Source: CAYMPW01 sp964392725 (GTDB taxonomy: Archaea > Thermoplasmatota > Thermoplasmata > Methanomassiliicoccales > Methanomethylophilaceae). From it: a stretch of 64,000 bases of DNA. Below the pieces are notes generated by a model. The model did no database searches. It saw only the letters and a list, made by a program, of their open reading frames with translations, and was not told the origin of the DNA. The stretch lies in the NCBI GenBank assembly GCA_964392725.1, contig CAYMPW010000002.1, positions 19,520 to 83,519 on the forward strand, in the 5' to 3' direction. Both the position numbers and the translations under genes were made by a program. Shown here piece by piece: positions 24,672-33,595 of the stretch; position 1 is the first letter of the stretch, and the number at the start of each line of letters is the position of its first letter.

Positions 24672-25508
24672 ATGGCAAAACTGTTGATTTGTAGCGAACC
24701 TGATATTCCATCTGTGAATATGAGAAAAAGTCTTCTAAAAATGGCAAAATGGGACATGCTCGGAGAGGATAAATTCGGTACATTCGAATCAATGAATGAT
24801 ATGGTCATAATGACCACACCCCAGTTACACATCTACGATGATACACTCGTTTCCCGTGCGGAAGAATTCGGAATCAAAGTAGATTCGGTCATTGTTTTGT
24901 CCAAGCATTCCGCCGCTAGTGGAAAACCTACACTTACCGTACACCCGATAGGAAATTACGGAGAGAACAAATACGGTGGAAAAGCCGGAGAATTAGTCCC
25001 TTCCGATGCTCACATGATGACAGAAACTTTGCGCAAGATTGTCGAAGTGAACGATACCGATATTTATTCAGAATCTTTTGAAGTTACGCATCACGGTCCG
25101 TGGATGGAAACCCCGACATATTTTATTGAAATCGGAAGCGATGAAAATCATTGGGGAGATGAACACGCAGCAGATCTTTTGGCAAAAGCATTGTTGGAAA
25201 CAGAACCAAAAGAAGACTATCCCATTCTGATCGGATTTGGAGGAGGTCATTATGCACCCCGCTATACGGAAATCGCAACGAAGTTCAAAGCGGATTTCGG
25301 ACATATGCTTCCAAGTTATCAAATGCTTGAGAAAACCGATGAAGAAGTTCTCGCAATGGCAGAGAAAACCGCAGAAGCATCGGGAACCAAGATGGTTTAT
25401 ATGCATAAGAAAGCGTTCAAAAAATCGGAAGAACACAGTTATTCCGAGATGTTGGAATCCGCAGGATTCGAGTTGCTTTCTTCAAAAGATCTCGAACCTT
25501 TGAATTAA
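24672..25508 (+). CDS. dtdA: D-aminoacyl-tRNA deacylase, archaeal/plant (GEK1) type
   Basis: A 278-residue enzyme that hydrolyses D-amino acids wrongly attached to tRNA. The family is distinct from bacterial DTD. Conserved segments seen are DSVIVLSKHSAASGKPTLTVHPIGN near residues 72-96, SFEVTHHGPWMETPTYFIEIGS near 134-155 with the paired His, and LIGFGGGHYAPRYTEIA near 181-197. It forms a single-gene unit between a TATA box and a strong terminator. Confidence 0.93.
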   Translation: MAKLLICSEPDIPSVNMRKSLLKMAKWDMLGEDKFGTFESMNDMVIMTTPQLHIYDDTLVSRAEEFGIKVDSVIVLSKHSAASGKPTLTVHPIGNYGENKYGGKAGELVPSDAHMMTETLRKIVEVNDTDIYSESFEVTHHGPWMETPTYFIEIGSDENHWGDEHAADLLAKALLETEPKEDYPILIGFGGGHYAPRYTEIATKFKADFGHMLPSYQMLEKTDEEVLAMAEKTAEASGTKMVYMHKKAFKKSEEHSYSEMLESAGFELLSSKDLEPLN

Positions 25509-25513
25509 TTATA

Positions 25514-25533
25514 AAACGGGCTTTCGCCCGTTT
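25514..25533. terminator. Bidirectional hairpin terminator
   Basis: An 8-base-pair stem, aaacgggc / gcccgttt, with a tttc loop, between the convergent deacylase and UMP kinase genes. The stem ends in T on the plus strand and, by symmetry, on the minus strand. Confidence 0.7.
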
Positions 25534-25536
25534 AAT

Positions 25537-26217
25537 TCAATGAGAATTTACAAAAGTTCCTTTGGTTTTTTCACCAAGGATAGCATGACCCAGTTCTTCA
25601 AGATTTCTTCCGTCAACCATGTACAGATCAATCTTGTTTTCTTTTGCGAGTTTAACTCCCAAAGGATCGAAAACACTGGATTTTGAAGCGGAGTGATCTT
25701 TGTAAACAACTTCTCCCAATTCTTCGATAGTCATTGTATCGAATCTTTTCGCATCCGGGAATTCTCTTGGGTCTGCAGAATAAACCGCGTCGACGGAAGT
25801 TGCGTTAACTACACGATCGGCTCCCAATTCTTTTGCAACCATGGTTGCAACGGCATCGGTTGTATGTCCTGGAACTGTTCCACCCATAACAACAACGTGT
25901 CCGGGCCTGGATCTTGTTGCGGCATCTTCTGCGGTAACGGGAACGGTATCTTCCATCATTCCCAAAGAAAGTGCGAGAAGCTGCGCGTTCAAACGTGTTG
26001 CACCAATTCCTAGGATATCCAATTGGTAATCATTTCCGCCCAATTCTCTTCCCGTGTTGGCATAATAACGGGCGGTTTTTCCTCCGCCGCAAACTATGAC
26101 CAATTGAACTTTTTGACAAACATCTTTCACAAGTTCTGACAATTGTTTGATGTACTCAGAATCGTCTTTACCTGGTATAAGAATGGAACCGCCTATGGAC
26201 ACTACTACCTTTTCCAA
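25537..26217 (-). CDS. pyrH: Uridylate (UMP) kinase
   Basis: A 226-residue amino-acid-kinase-fold enzyme that makes UDP from UMP. The nucleotide-binding VVVSIGGSIL is at the N-terminus, with IVCGGGKTARYYANTGRELG, the AATRSRPGHVVVMGGTVPGHTTDAVATMVAKE region and a TSVDAVYSADPREFPDAK segment later, as in archaeal PyrH. I use the TTG at 26217, preceded by ggtgat; the frame is open to an ATG at 26250, but that leaves only 29 bases to the divergent release-factor gene and gives a non-homologous N-terminus. Confidence 0.92.
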   Translation of the reverse strand: MEKVVVSIGGSILIPGKDDSEYIKQLSELVKDVCQKVQLVIVCGGGKTARYYANTGRELGGNDYQLDILGIGATRLNAQLLALSLGMMEDTVPVTAEDAATRSRPGHVVVMGGTVPGHTTDAVATMVAKELGADRVVNATSVDAVYSADPREFPDAKRFDTMTIEELGEVVYKDHSASKSSVFDPLGVKLAKENKIDLYMVDGRNLEELGHAILGEKTKGTFVNSH

Positions 26218-26279
26218 AAAATCACCGATGTATTTAATACAAATGAGCATTTCTCATAAAAAGGTTAGGTCTGATTCCA

Positions 26280-27509
26280 ATGGGAGAAGTAACATCCGTA
26301 GAACGAGCGAGATACGATTTTAAGAAAGCCATGCAAGAACTTGTGAACCTCAAAGGTAGGGGAACAGAGCTTATTTCAGTGTACATTCCCGAGACAAAAC
26401 AGATTTCGGATGTAATGGCATATCTTCGTGATGAATACTCTCAGGCATCCAACATTAAGTCCAAATCCACACTTAAAAACGTTCAGGGTGCAATCGACTC
26501 TATTATGGCAAGGCTCAGAACATTCAAAGCCGTGCCTCCAAACGGAATCGTAATTTTCTGCGGTGAAGTTCCCAGAGCCGGAGATCAGACAAAAATGGTC
26601 CAGTTCGTATTGGATCCTCCAGATTGCATCACAACATTCGTGTACAGATGCGACTCACAGTTCTACACCGAACCTTTAGAGGTTATGCTTGTTGATAAAA
26701 AATCATACGGATTGATTACAATCGACAGATCTGAAGCAACAATCGGTCTTCTTTCTGGAAACAGAATTATCACAATCAAACACTTCGATTCATTAGTTCC
26801 TAGTAAGCACCACCAAGGAGGTCAGTCTTCAGTAAGGTTTGAAAGATTGATTGAAATCGCAGCTCACGAATTCTTTAAGAAGGTCGCAGAAGCAGCAACC
26901 GATGCTTTCCTCAACAAACCCGAACTTCAGGGAATTCTTATCGGAGGACCCGGAGCAACAAAAGAATTCTTCGTAAGAGAAGAATATCTTCACCACGAAC
27001 TCAGAAAGCTCATCATTGATTCTTTTGATACCGGATACACAGACGAGTATGGACTCAAAGAATTGGTTGAAAATGCCAAAGACGCAGTTGAAGGTGTTCA
27101 GCTTACAAAAGAGAAAGAATTTGTTCAGAGACTTTTGAAAGAAATTCGTAAAGCCGACGGAGGATTATCCGCATACGGTGAAGATGAAGTACGTTCAGCT
27201 GTTTTATTGGGTGCAGTGGATGTTCTTTTGCTTTCCGAAGGTCTCAACAAAAGACGTGTAACCGTCGAATGTCCCAACGGACACAAATATGAAGCTACAG
27301 TCTCAGCATCAGAAGATAAAATTGAATGTAAAGAGTGCGGAGGAAATGCATCCATTTCAGAATCAAATGATTTGATTGATGCATTCTTCGAGATTGCAGA
27401 TCAATTCAACACAGATGTTCAGATTATTTCCGCCGATTCGGAAGAAGGAGAAATGCTTCTCCGTGCTTTCGGTGGAATTGCAGCAGTTCTCAGATACAGA
27501 GTAGGATGA
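26280..27509 (+). CDS. prf1: Peptide chain release factor aRF1
   Basis: A 409-residue archaeal release factor that reads all stop codons and triggers peptide release. The stop-codon-recognition NIKS motif is at residues 58-61 and the catalytic GGQ at 180-182. A zinc-ribbon-like set of Cys occurs near the C-terminus (VECPNGHKYEATV, IECKECGGNA). If the organism reads UAG as pyrrolysine, as I infer, this factor would compete with tRNA-Pyl at UAG. argS follows after four bases. Confidence 0.96.
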   Translation: MGEVTSVERARYDFKKAMQELVNLKGRGTELISVYIPETKQISDVMAYLRDEYSQASNIKSKSTLKNVQGAIDSIMARLRTFKAVPPNGIVIFCGEVPRAGDQTKMVQFVLDPPDCITTFVYRCDSQFYTEPLEVMLVDKKSYGLITIDRSEATIGLLSGNRIITIKHFDSLVPSKHHQGGQSSVRFERLIEIAAHEFFKKVAEAATDAFLNKPELQGILIGGPGATKEFFVREEYLHHELRKLIIDSFDTGYTDEYGLKELVENAKDAVEGVQLTKEKEFVQRLLKEIRKADGGLSAYGEDEVRSAVLLGAVDVLLLSEGLNKRRVTVECPNGHKYEATVSASEDKIECKECGGNASISESNDLIDAFFEIADQFNTDVQIISADSEEGEMLLRAFGGIAAVLRYRVG

Positions 27510-27513
27510 TTCT

Positions 27514-29232
27514 ATGACAATCGTGGATAAATTCAGAGAGGAAGTCTCTCAATCGGTGTCAAAAGCTCTCACTTCGATGGGTGCAGATGTTCAGTTTACA
27601 GCGGAAGTTCCAGCACAGGGAAATGCAGATTTGGCAGTACCTTGTTTTGTAATGTCCAAAGCTCTGAGAAAAGCTCCCAAAGATATTGCAGAAGAAATCG
27701 CATCTTTGATTAAACCCGAAGGATTGATTTCCGAAGTTTCAGCTCTTAACGGATATGTTAACTTCTTTATGGATGGAGCAAGTCTCGTAGAAGGAACAAT
27801 CAATGATATTCTCAGAGAAGGAGATTCATACGGATCCCTTCCCAAATCCGGTTTGAAAGTTAATGTTGAACACACTTCAACAAACCCTACCGGACCAATT
27901 CACGTTGGACGTGCAAGGAATCCAATCATCGGAGATACTCTTGCAAGATGTCTCAAAATGTGTGGACACGATGTTTCCACTGAATACTACGTTAATGACG
28001 TAGGAAAACAAGTCGTTATTCTCACATGGGGAGTAAACAACATCTCTGAAGATCAGGTAACCCTTGAAGACAGGGATAAGACCGATCACCGTTTGGTTGC
28101 ATTCTACCGTCTTGCAAACAAGATGATGGAAGACGATCCCGAAGTTCAGGAAAAGATTGCAGACATGCTTCGTAAATTCGAAGTCGGAGACGAAGAAACA
28201 ATCACTACCGTTTACAAAACAGCAAGCGTAATGATCGACGGTCTCAAAGAGACTCTTGCAAACATCGGTGTTACACTTGACACATACACATGGGAATCCC
28301 GTTACATCGCAGACGGTTCAGCTCATGATGTTGTCGCAAAACTCAAAGAATCCGAATTGGCAGGACAGTCCGAAGACGGAGCCTGGTTCGTAGATTTGGA
28401 ATCTTTCGGAATTCATGGCAAGAATACAAAATTCACATTCACAAGATCGGATGGTACAACTCTCTACACAACAAGAGATTTGGCATACCATTTGGATAAG
28501 TTCACCAGAGCAGATCGTGTAATCGATGTTCTCGGAGAAGATCAGAAACTCGGAAGCAAACAGCTTTGTTCTGCGTTGGAAATTCTCGGAAGCGAAAAGA
28601 TGCCTGAACCTATGTTCTATTCTTTTGTTTCACTTCCCGAGGGTAAAATGTCCACCAGAAAAGGTGTGGTTGTTTATCTCGATGATTTGATCGATGAAGC
28701 AATTTCTCGCGCATACGAAGAAATTTCCAAACGTCGCAACGACCTTTCCGAAGAGAAGATGCAGGAAATTGCAAAGATCATCGGAATCGGTGCAATCAGA
28801 TTCAACATCGTTCGCGTTCAGCCCGAAAAACAATTGGTTTTCAAATGGGAAGACGCATTGAACTTCGACGGAAACAGCGGACCGTTCCTTCAGTACGCCC
28901 ACGCAAGAGCTTGCACAATGATTCGCAAATCCGAAGGTTACGAACACGATACCGACGCCTCTAAACTCACCGACGAATACGAAATCCGTTTGGTCAAAGT
29001 TTTATCACGTTTCGAACAGGTAATCAAAGTCGCAGGCGAAGAGAAACGCGTGCACATGCTTCCTGCTTACGGACACGAAGTCGCATCCGCTTTCAATCAG
29101 TTCTACGCAGCAGTTCCAGTACTTTCCGCAGGAGAGTCCCGTGACGCTCGTTTGACTCTTGTTGAGTGTACCAAGATTGTTCTCAAGAACGTTCTTACAT
29201 GTCTTGGTATCGGAGCACCGGAGGAGATGTAA
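27514..29232 (+). CDS. argS: Arginyl-tRNA synthetase
   Basis: A 572-residue class I synthetase. The N-terminal Add-1 domain is followed by EHTSTNPTGPIHVGRARNPIIGD, with the HIGH-like HVGR at residues 130-133; there is no canonical KMSKS, but KMSTRKG appears at about 377-383 (EGKMSTRKGVVVYLDD). The C-terminal DALR-type anticodon-binding domain is present. It sits in an operon with aRF1 upstream and a GNAT acetyltransferase directly downstream. Confidence 0.96.
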   Translation: MTIVDKFREEVSQSVSKALTSMGADVQFTAEVPAQGNADLAVPCFVMSKALRKAPKDIAEEIASLIKPEGLISEVSALNGYVNFFMDGASLVEGTINDILREGDSYGSLPKSGLKVNVEHTSTNPTGPIHVGRARNPIIGDTLARCLKMCGHDVSTEYYVNDVGKQVVILTWGVNNISEDQVTLEDRDKTDHRLVAFYRLANKMMEDDPEVQEKIADMLRKFEVGDEETITTVYKTASVMIDGLKETLANIGVTLDTYTWESRYIADGSAHDVVAKLKESELAGQSEDGAWFVDLESFGIHGKNTKFTFTRSDGTTLYTTRDLAYHLDKFTRADRVIDVLGEDQKLGSKQLCSALEILGSEKMPEPMFYSFVSLPEGKMSTRKGVVVYLDDLIDEAISRAYEEISKRRNDLSEEKMQEIAKIIGIGAIRFNIVRVQPEKQLVFKWEDALNFDGNSGPFLQYAHARACTMIRKSEGYEHDTDASKLTDEYEIRLVKVLSRFEQVIKVAGEEKRVHMLPAYGHEVASAFNQFYAAVPVLSAGESRDARLTLVECTKIVLKNVLTCLGIGAPEEM

Positions 29233-29730
29233 GTGGAAATACGTCCCATGAAGCTTAAGGACATCGTAAAGGTCAGAGACCTTGAGATTTCTTGCATCAG
29301 GGAGTATTTTTCAGAAACACTTGAAAACAAATGGGAAGAACTTCCCGAAGAATGGAAAGACAGTCTCGGTGCCAGTAATAAAAAATCTTTTATGACCTAC
29401 CTTGACGGAGGCCTCAGTTTCGTCGCCGAAGAAGACGGCGAAATCTGGGGTTTCATTTTCGCACAGATGCTTCACCACGTTTACAACGCAGAGAACTTGG
29501 TTTGGGTTGAGAACATGGGTGTACACCCTATGCTTAGACGTAATGCATTGGGATACAAATTGTTGCGCGAATTAGCAATTAAAGGACGTGAACAGGGCGC
29601 TACAATCATTCACAGTGCAATTCAGCCCGACAACATTCCTTCTGTAATGCTTCACAAAAAGATTGGATTCTTTATCGATCGCAGAGATGTTGCACTTTTG
29701 GATCTTAACGATCCTCAGTTGAGATTCTGA
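29233..29730 (+). CDS. GNAT-family N-acetyltransferase
   Basis: A 165-residue acetyltransferase with the acetyl-CoA pyrophosphate-binding pattern VEN-MGVHPMLRRNALGYKLLRELAIKGREQG around residues 93-125, followed by the typical HxxIGFF strand. The substrate cannot be told; RimI-like protein N-terminal acetylation is one option. The GTG start comes directly after the argS stop, with ggaggaga ahead of it. Its 3' end overlaps the convergent lipoate-ligase-like gene by 16 bases. Confidence 0.82.
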   Translation: MEIRPMKLKDIVKVRDLEISCIREYFSETLENKWEELPEEWKDSLGASNKKSFMTYLDGGLSFVAEEDGEIWGFIFAQMLHHVYNAENLVWVENMGVHPMLRRNALGYKLLRELAIKGREQGATIIHSAIQPDNIPSVMLHKKIGFFIDRRDVALLDLNDPQLRF

Positions 29731-30236
29731 ATCTCTTCGATTCTTTTCTTTTCGATATCGGTGAGTTCACCGAAGTCTATCGGAACACCTAATGTTTCTG
29801 CGAATCCAAACATTATCGCGAAAGAGACTTCTTTTGTAGTAGGGGCATCACCAATGATTTCATTGATTGATGTATAATCGGAATCAGAAGAATCTGAAAT
29901 CAATGTTCCTTTTTGTAAAACCGTTGTTTCATTACGGATTTGAGATGATTCGGATATTTTCTTCCCCTCGGCTAAAATTTTGTTTGGGAATTCAAATTCT
30001 CCGATTATTCCCATGTGTTCCAGTGATGCGATCATTCCCTCACAAATCATTTCATAAGAGCCTTCCTCATCATCAAATTCAGAACGTTTAAGAGTAATTC
30101 CATATGAAATCACATCTTGGGAATCAGAGTAGATCCAAAGTGTTTCAATGCCACCTTTGGAATGAGATTCAATCATTGTTGCTTCTATAGCCTTAGAAAA
30201 ATCAGGAGAAATATCTCCAAAATCAATAAATCTCAT
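29715..30236 (-). CDS. Short lipoate-protein ligase A-like (BPL/LplA/LipB fold) protein
   Basis: A 173-residue protein whose middle resembles the substrate-binding core of lipoate-protein ligase A: NKILAEGKKISESSQIRN at about residues 85-102, holding the GKKI Lys (K92 or K93) that contacts lipoyl-AMP, then LQKGTLISD at 108-116 in place of HHGTLL. Full LplA enzymes are 250-340 residues; this one lacks the N-terminal RR-x-GGG region and the C-terminal domain. It may be a truncated or divergent ligase, an accessory subunit or a non-catalytic relative. I see no lipoyl-domain gene nearby. Confidence 0.55.
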   Translation of the reverse strand: MRFIDFGDISPDFSKAIEATMIESHSKGGIETLWIYSDSQDVISYGITLKRSEFDDEEGSYEMICEGMIASLEHMGIIGEFEFPNKILAEGKKISESSQIRNETTVLQKGTLISDSSDSDYTSINEIIGDAPTTKEVSFAIMFGFAETLGVPIDFGELTDIEKKRIEEIQNLN

Positions 30237-30250
30237 GTTAAAAAAAGATT

Positions 30251-30276
30251 ATCGGTTTCCCGTTTGGGAAACCGAT
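30251..30276 (-). terminator. Hairpin terminator downstream of the membrane-anchored protein gene
   Basis: An 11-base-pair stem, atcggtttccc / gggaaaccgat, with a four-base loop. On the minus strand it is followed within a few bases by a run of six T, so it ends transcription from the gene at 30288-30923. Confidence 0.75.
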
Positions 30277-30287
30277 TGTTTTGTTTA

Positions 30288-30923
30288 TCACTGTTTCTTC
30301 TTACCCTTGTATTCTCTCTTTGAAGAGGATACTGCGGGGGCAGAAGCTTCGTTTTTCCTTTCTTCGAGTTCGGTAAAGGTTGTTGTGGATTCAGACTTGG
30401 GTGCTGAACGAATCTTGAACCAAACTGCGACACCGATTGCGATAACAACAATGATTATGATAACATATGTTGTCCATTTAGACCATGCGGAAAGACTAAC
30501 TTCGAGCAAAATTGTGCTTGTTTTTGAACCTGCTGTAAAGTCAACAACATTTCCACTGGGGTCTGTTGCAGTTGTGGAAACTTCAATGTTATATGTTCCA
30601 GCAACTCCAATCTGGAAGCTAATGTCAACTTTCTGTGTTGCTGCACTGTCTTCAGATCCTGCTGCAATCTTTGCTTCAGTTTCTGCAAGAACTTTCTTAC
30701 TCATTTTGTCTGTTACAACAATTTTGAGGGTAAGTTCTTCGCTACCTGTGTTTTCGTATTCAACGGTGAGGCGTCCTGCAGACATGTTGTCGAAGCCCTG
30801 TGTGACTTTGACATCTTCGCTATATGTGATTTCTGCATCGGAGCTTTCTGCTACGAGTGCGAGGGGCACGAGGGCAAGTGCAAAGACTGCCAAAACTGCC
30901 AATAATTTTATTTGTGTTTTCAT
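30288..30923 (-). CDS. Secreted, membrane-anchored protein of unknown function
   Basis: A 211-residue protein with a Sec signal peptide (residues 1-24, KTQIKLLAVLAVFALALVPLALVAES), an extracellular part of about 120 residues with the strand pattern of CARDB/NEW3-type adhesion-like domains (LTVEYENTGSEELTLKIVVTD; GTYNIEVSTTATDPSGN), one C-terminal transmembrane segment (about 147-168) and a basic cytoplasmic tail. It is likely to be a type I membrane protein at the cell surface. PurP lies upstream on the same strand after 15 bases, but a functional link is not evident. Confidence 0.72.
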   Translation of the reverse strand: MKTQIKLLAVLAVFALALVPLALVAESSDAEITYSEDVKVTQGFDNMSAGRLTVEYENTGSEELTLKIVVTDKMSKKVLAETEAKIAAGSEDSAATQKVDISFQIGVAGTYNIEVSTTATDPSGNVVDFTAGSKTSTILLEVSLSAWSKWTTYVIIIIVVIAIGVAVWFKIRSAPKSESTTTFTELEERKNEASAPAVSSSKREYKGKKKQ

Positions 30924-30938
30924 ACAGATTCTCTCCGT

Positions 30939-32096
30939 TCAGGTTATGATTTCCTCTACGCGTTCTTCTTCGATTGCGGTGCGGATTTCCATAGCGACTC
31001 TTCTGCCGGTACTCATCTCGCGTCTCCACAATGAATTTCCGTAGGGGTGACCGACGGCCATGTGTACATTTGTTCCGCCACCGATACGGGGCGCAACATC
31101 GTAGATGTAGAAGTTAAGATCCTTGTCTACACAAGTCTGGAGACAGAAGGGACCTATGATACCAGGGTCGTAGAATTTCTTGGATGCTGCTACGTATTTC
31201 TCTGCCATTTCGAATGCTTTGTCGAGAAGTGATTCTCTCAAAGTGGCTGAGTTGTGTCCGCAAACAGTGTATTCGGGAATGATTCCGTCGTTTTCCAATT
31301 CTACCTGCTGTTTTCCGGGAAGTCTTGCGTATCCGTCAAGGGAACTCTCGAATCTCCAGTCAATACCGAGAAGTTCGAGTTTCTCTCCTCTTTCCTGAAG
31401 AGGCGAGTAGAAGAAGTCCAAGTTGAAAACCGGACCGATAATGTACTGTTCCATACGGGCGGATTCAAGGAAATTCTCCTCGATAACTCCCTGTTTGATA
31501 AGTTCGTCAGATTTCTGAACAAACTGATCGTAATCTTTTGCGGTGAAGAATCCTCTCTCGAGTTTCTTCACTTTGTGGTGAACTTTAATGATTGTGAGGC
31601 CATCAATGTCCTCGGGTTTTTCGACTTTTTTGGGGAAAGGAAGATTTGCTTTTTCAAGAATCCAGTAGTAATCTCTTACATCTCCTCTTTCTTCGGATCT
31701 CAGAAGGTTTCTGCTTCCGAACATGGGGACCTTAAAATCATCTTCAACTGCGTCGATTCCACTGTAGGATACGAACGAACGGTTGGGGACAAAAAGAACA
31801 TTGTTATCCATAAGATTCTGCTGAACCTCAGGTTTCAGAATGTTGCTGAATTTGTCGAGAATAACGGTTTCGTCAACAGTTCCTCTAAGGATGTTTCCGT
31901 TTGCGTCTCTCTGTGTCTTGAAATAATTGTTAAAGGTCTTCTCTCTGCCTTTCTGGCAAATTGCGACTGTGTTGAATCCTTCAGATACTGCTCCGTCGCA
32001 TGTGTCAAGTGCTGAGTGTGATGCAACAACACCGATTTTTGCTTTGCTGAGATCGTACTTTTCAAGATTCGCCAAAACCTCTTCCCTGTCAATCAT
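30939..32096 (-). CDS. purP: 5-formaminoimidazole-4-carboxamide ribotide synthetase (PurP)
   Basis: A 385-residue ATP-grasp enzyme which in archaea uses formate and ATP to formylate AICAR, replacing the folate-dependent PurH step of IMP synthesis. Seen are the PurP-specific N-terminus (AKIGVVASHSALDTCDGAVSEGFNTVAIC near residues 18-46), VPNRSFVSYSGID, and the ATP-grasp segment KFYDPGIIGPFCLQTCVDKDLNFYIYDVAPRIGGGTN near 310-345. It joins PurF, in the same window, in the purine pathway. Some genomes have several paralogues with differing roles. Confidence 0.92.
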   Translation of the reverse strand: MIDREEVLANLEKYDLSKAKIGVVASHSALDTCDGAVSEGFNTVAICQKGREKTFNNYFKTQRDANGNILRGTVDETVILDKFSNILKPEVQQNLMDNNVLFVPNRSFVSYSGIDAVEDDFKVPMFGSRNLLRSEERGDVRDYYWILEKANLPFPKKVEKPEDIDGLTIIKVHHKVKKLERGFFTAKDYDQFVQKSDELIKQGVIEENFLESARMEQYIIGPVFNLDFFYSPLQERGEKLELLGIDWRFESSLDGYARLPGKQQVELENDGIIPEYTVCGHNSATLRESLLDKAFEMAEKYVAASKKFYDPGIIGPFCLQTCVDKDLNFYIYDVAPRIGGGTNVHMAVGHPYGNSLWRREMSTGRRVAMEIRTAIEEERVEEIIT

Positions 32097-32212
32097 TTAG
32101 TTTCCTCTGCCTGCGGTATTTGTTTCCCTTATTATAACTTTTCAGATAATCGCGGGCTATACGCGCATAATAAAAGAGCGCAGTGTTCGAAATAGATTGA
32201 AATCTTGACTAT

Positions 32213-33436
32213 TCAAATAACCAAAAAGATTACGCACATTAAGATAACGGATCCCACGGCATCCATGATTGAAGATGTAATCGGGATACAATGGTCATCG
32301 GGGTTCAGGTTCAAACGAACTGCCAATACCGCAACGTAATACGAAAGATAATTGATTACGGTGGTTGTTAAAATTCCCGCAAGAAGAACAATCGTCATTG
32401 TTGTCAAGAAAGATAAACTTGCAGGTGCCACGAGATATGCTGCAACACCGATGAATGCAAACGTCAGAATCGCAAGAAGATACATTATTCCAAAGTTTTC
32501 GTAAGCTTCCTTCGGAGGAAGTTTGTTGGTTTTCAAAGTACCTAAATGGATCATTGATGAAAGTCTCGAAGTCAACATTCCCGAAAGTGCGTTTCCTTCG
32601 TTAAGGAAAGCCGGGAGTAGGATCAAAAGAACTGCGAATTCGTAGAATTTGTCTTCCTGTTGCTGAATAAGCATACCTGCACAGATTTCCAAGATTAAAC
32701 ACATGATCAAAACAGGTGTGGATTGAACCACTATGCGCTTGGCCTCGTCCATTCCTCTGCGTTTTTTATTCTTTCTGCGAATAATCACATAGGAAACCGC
32801 AATGGTAAACAAAATCAAGATTATGCAAAGAATTTGAATAATCCAAGAATCAAGACTTATGAAAATCCAAGTCGAAAGGAAAATCATCGGAACGGTTACG
32901 ATATCTCCCACGGCTGCAATCAAAGGAGCCGTGATGTTATCAACATCCCAGTTGTGTTTGAATCCTTCAAACGCAATCATTATGTTGAATCCCATTACGA
33001 CTATTCCCGCAAGAAGTCCGCCCGCAGCGGAAATGAATGTGAATTCAAGAACTCCGATGCCGCCACCAAACAATAATTCAACAATGACCCAGCCTGCAAA
33101 ACCCATGGTTACAGACATAATCATCGTAAGTGCCAAGGTAGCTTCGATATTCTTTCTGAGAACGCTTCCTTTTTTCAGGTTCATCGAGAAAGTACCCATG
33201 TGCATGGATGTTCCCATTCTGCTTCCCATCGCACCGTAAATATTACCTCTCATTCCGATTGCAGTGTAAATCAGAATAAGCATTCCCGGAACAATCATCA
33301 GGAATTCTTCCATTTCTTTCAGGAAGATACCTGCAAACAAATCGGCTATGGCTGCAATGATGAGCGCTGTAAGTCCCAATACGAATGTCGACCTATTACG
33401 GGCGAAGAATCCGCTGGTTTCGTTTACAGACTTCAT
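32213..33436 (-). CDS. MgtE/SLC41-type divalent cation transporter
   Basis: A 407-residue integral membrane protein with two homologous halves, each starting with an MgtE-like segment: MLILIYTAIGMRGNIYGAMGSRMGTSMHMGT (about residues 53-83) and LLPAFLNEGNALSGMLTSRLSSMIHLGT (about 275-302). About ten spans. Bacterial MgtE and animal SLC41 transport Mg2+; the archaeal duplicated form lacks the cytosolic N and CBS domains. I choose the ATG at 33436, eight bases after tgaggagc; the frame is open to 33508. Two PhoU/TrkA_C genes are divergently transcribed, probably encoding the cytosolic regulators. Confidence 0.85.
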   Translation of the reverse strand: MKSVNETSGFFARNRSTFVLGLTALIIAAIADLFAGIFLKEMEEFLMIVPGMLILIYTAIGMRGNIYGAMGSRMGTSMHMGTFSMNLKKGSVLRKNIEATLALTMIMSVTMGFAGWVIVELLFGGGIGVLEFTFISAAGGLLAGIVVMGFNIMIAFEGFKHNWDVDNITAPLIAAVGDIVTVPMIFLSTWIFISLDSWIIQILCIILILFTIAVSYVIIRRKNKKRRGMDEAKRIVVQSTPVLIMCLILEICAGMLIQQQEDKFYEFAVLLILLPAFLNEGNALSGMLTSRLSSMIHLGTLKTNKLPPKEAYENFGIMYLLAILTFAFIGVAAYLVAPASLSFLTTMTIVLLAGILTTTVINYLSYYVAVLAVRLNLNPDDHCIPITSSIMDAVGSVILMCVIFLVI

Positions 33437-33595
33437 AAAAAATTGCTCCTCAGGCCATAACCTATCAAAGACCCATATGGATAATATCGTATATATGGGG
33501 GTCGGCAAAGTTTAAAAATACGAGCAACGCCTATTAGCGGTTCGGCCCAATAAAACGGGTATATACAAGGTGACCGAAATTGTCGATCAATTCTG

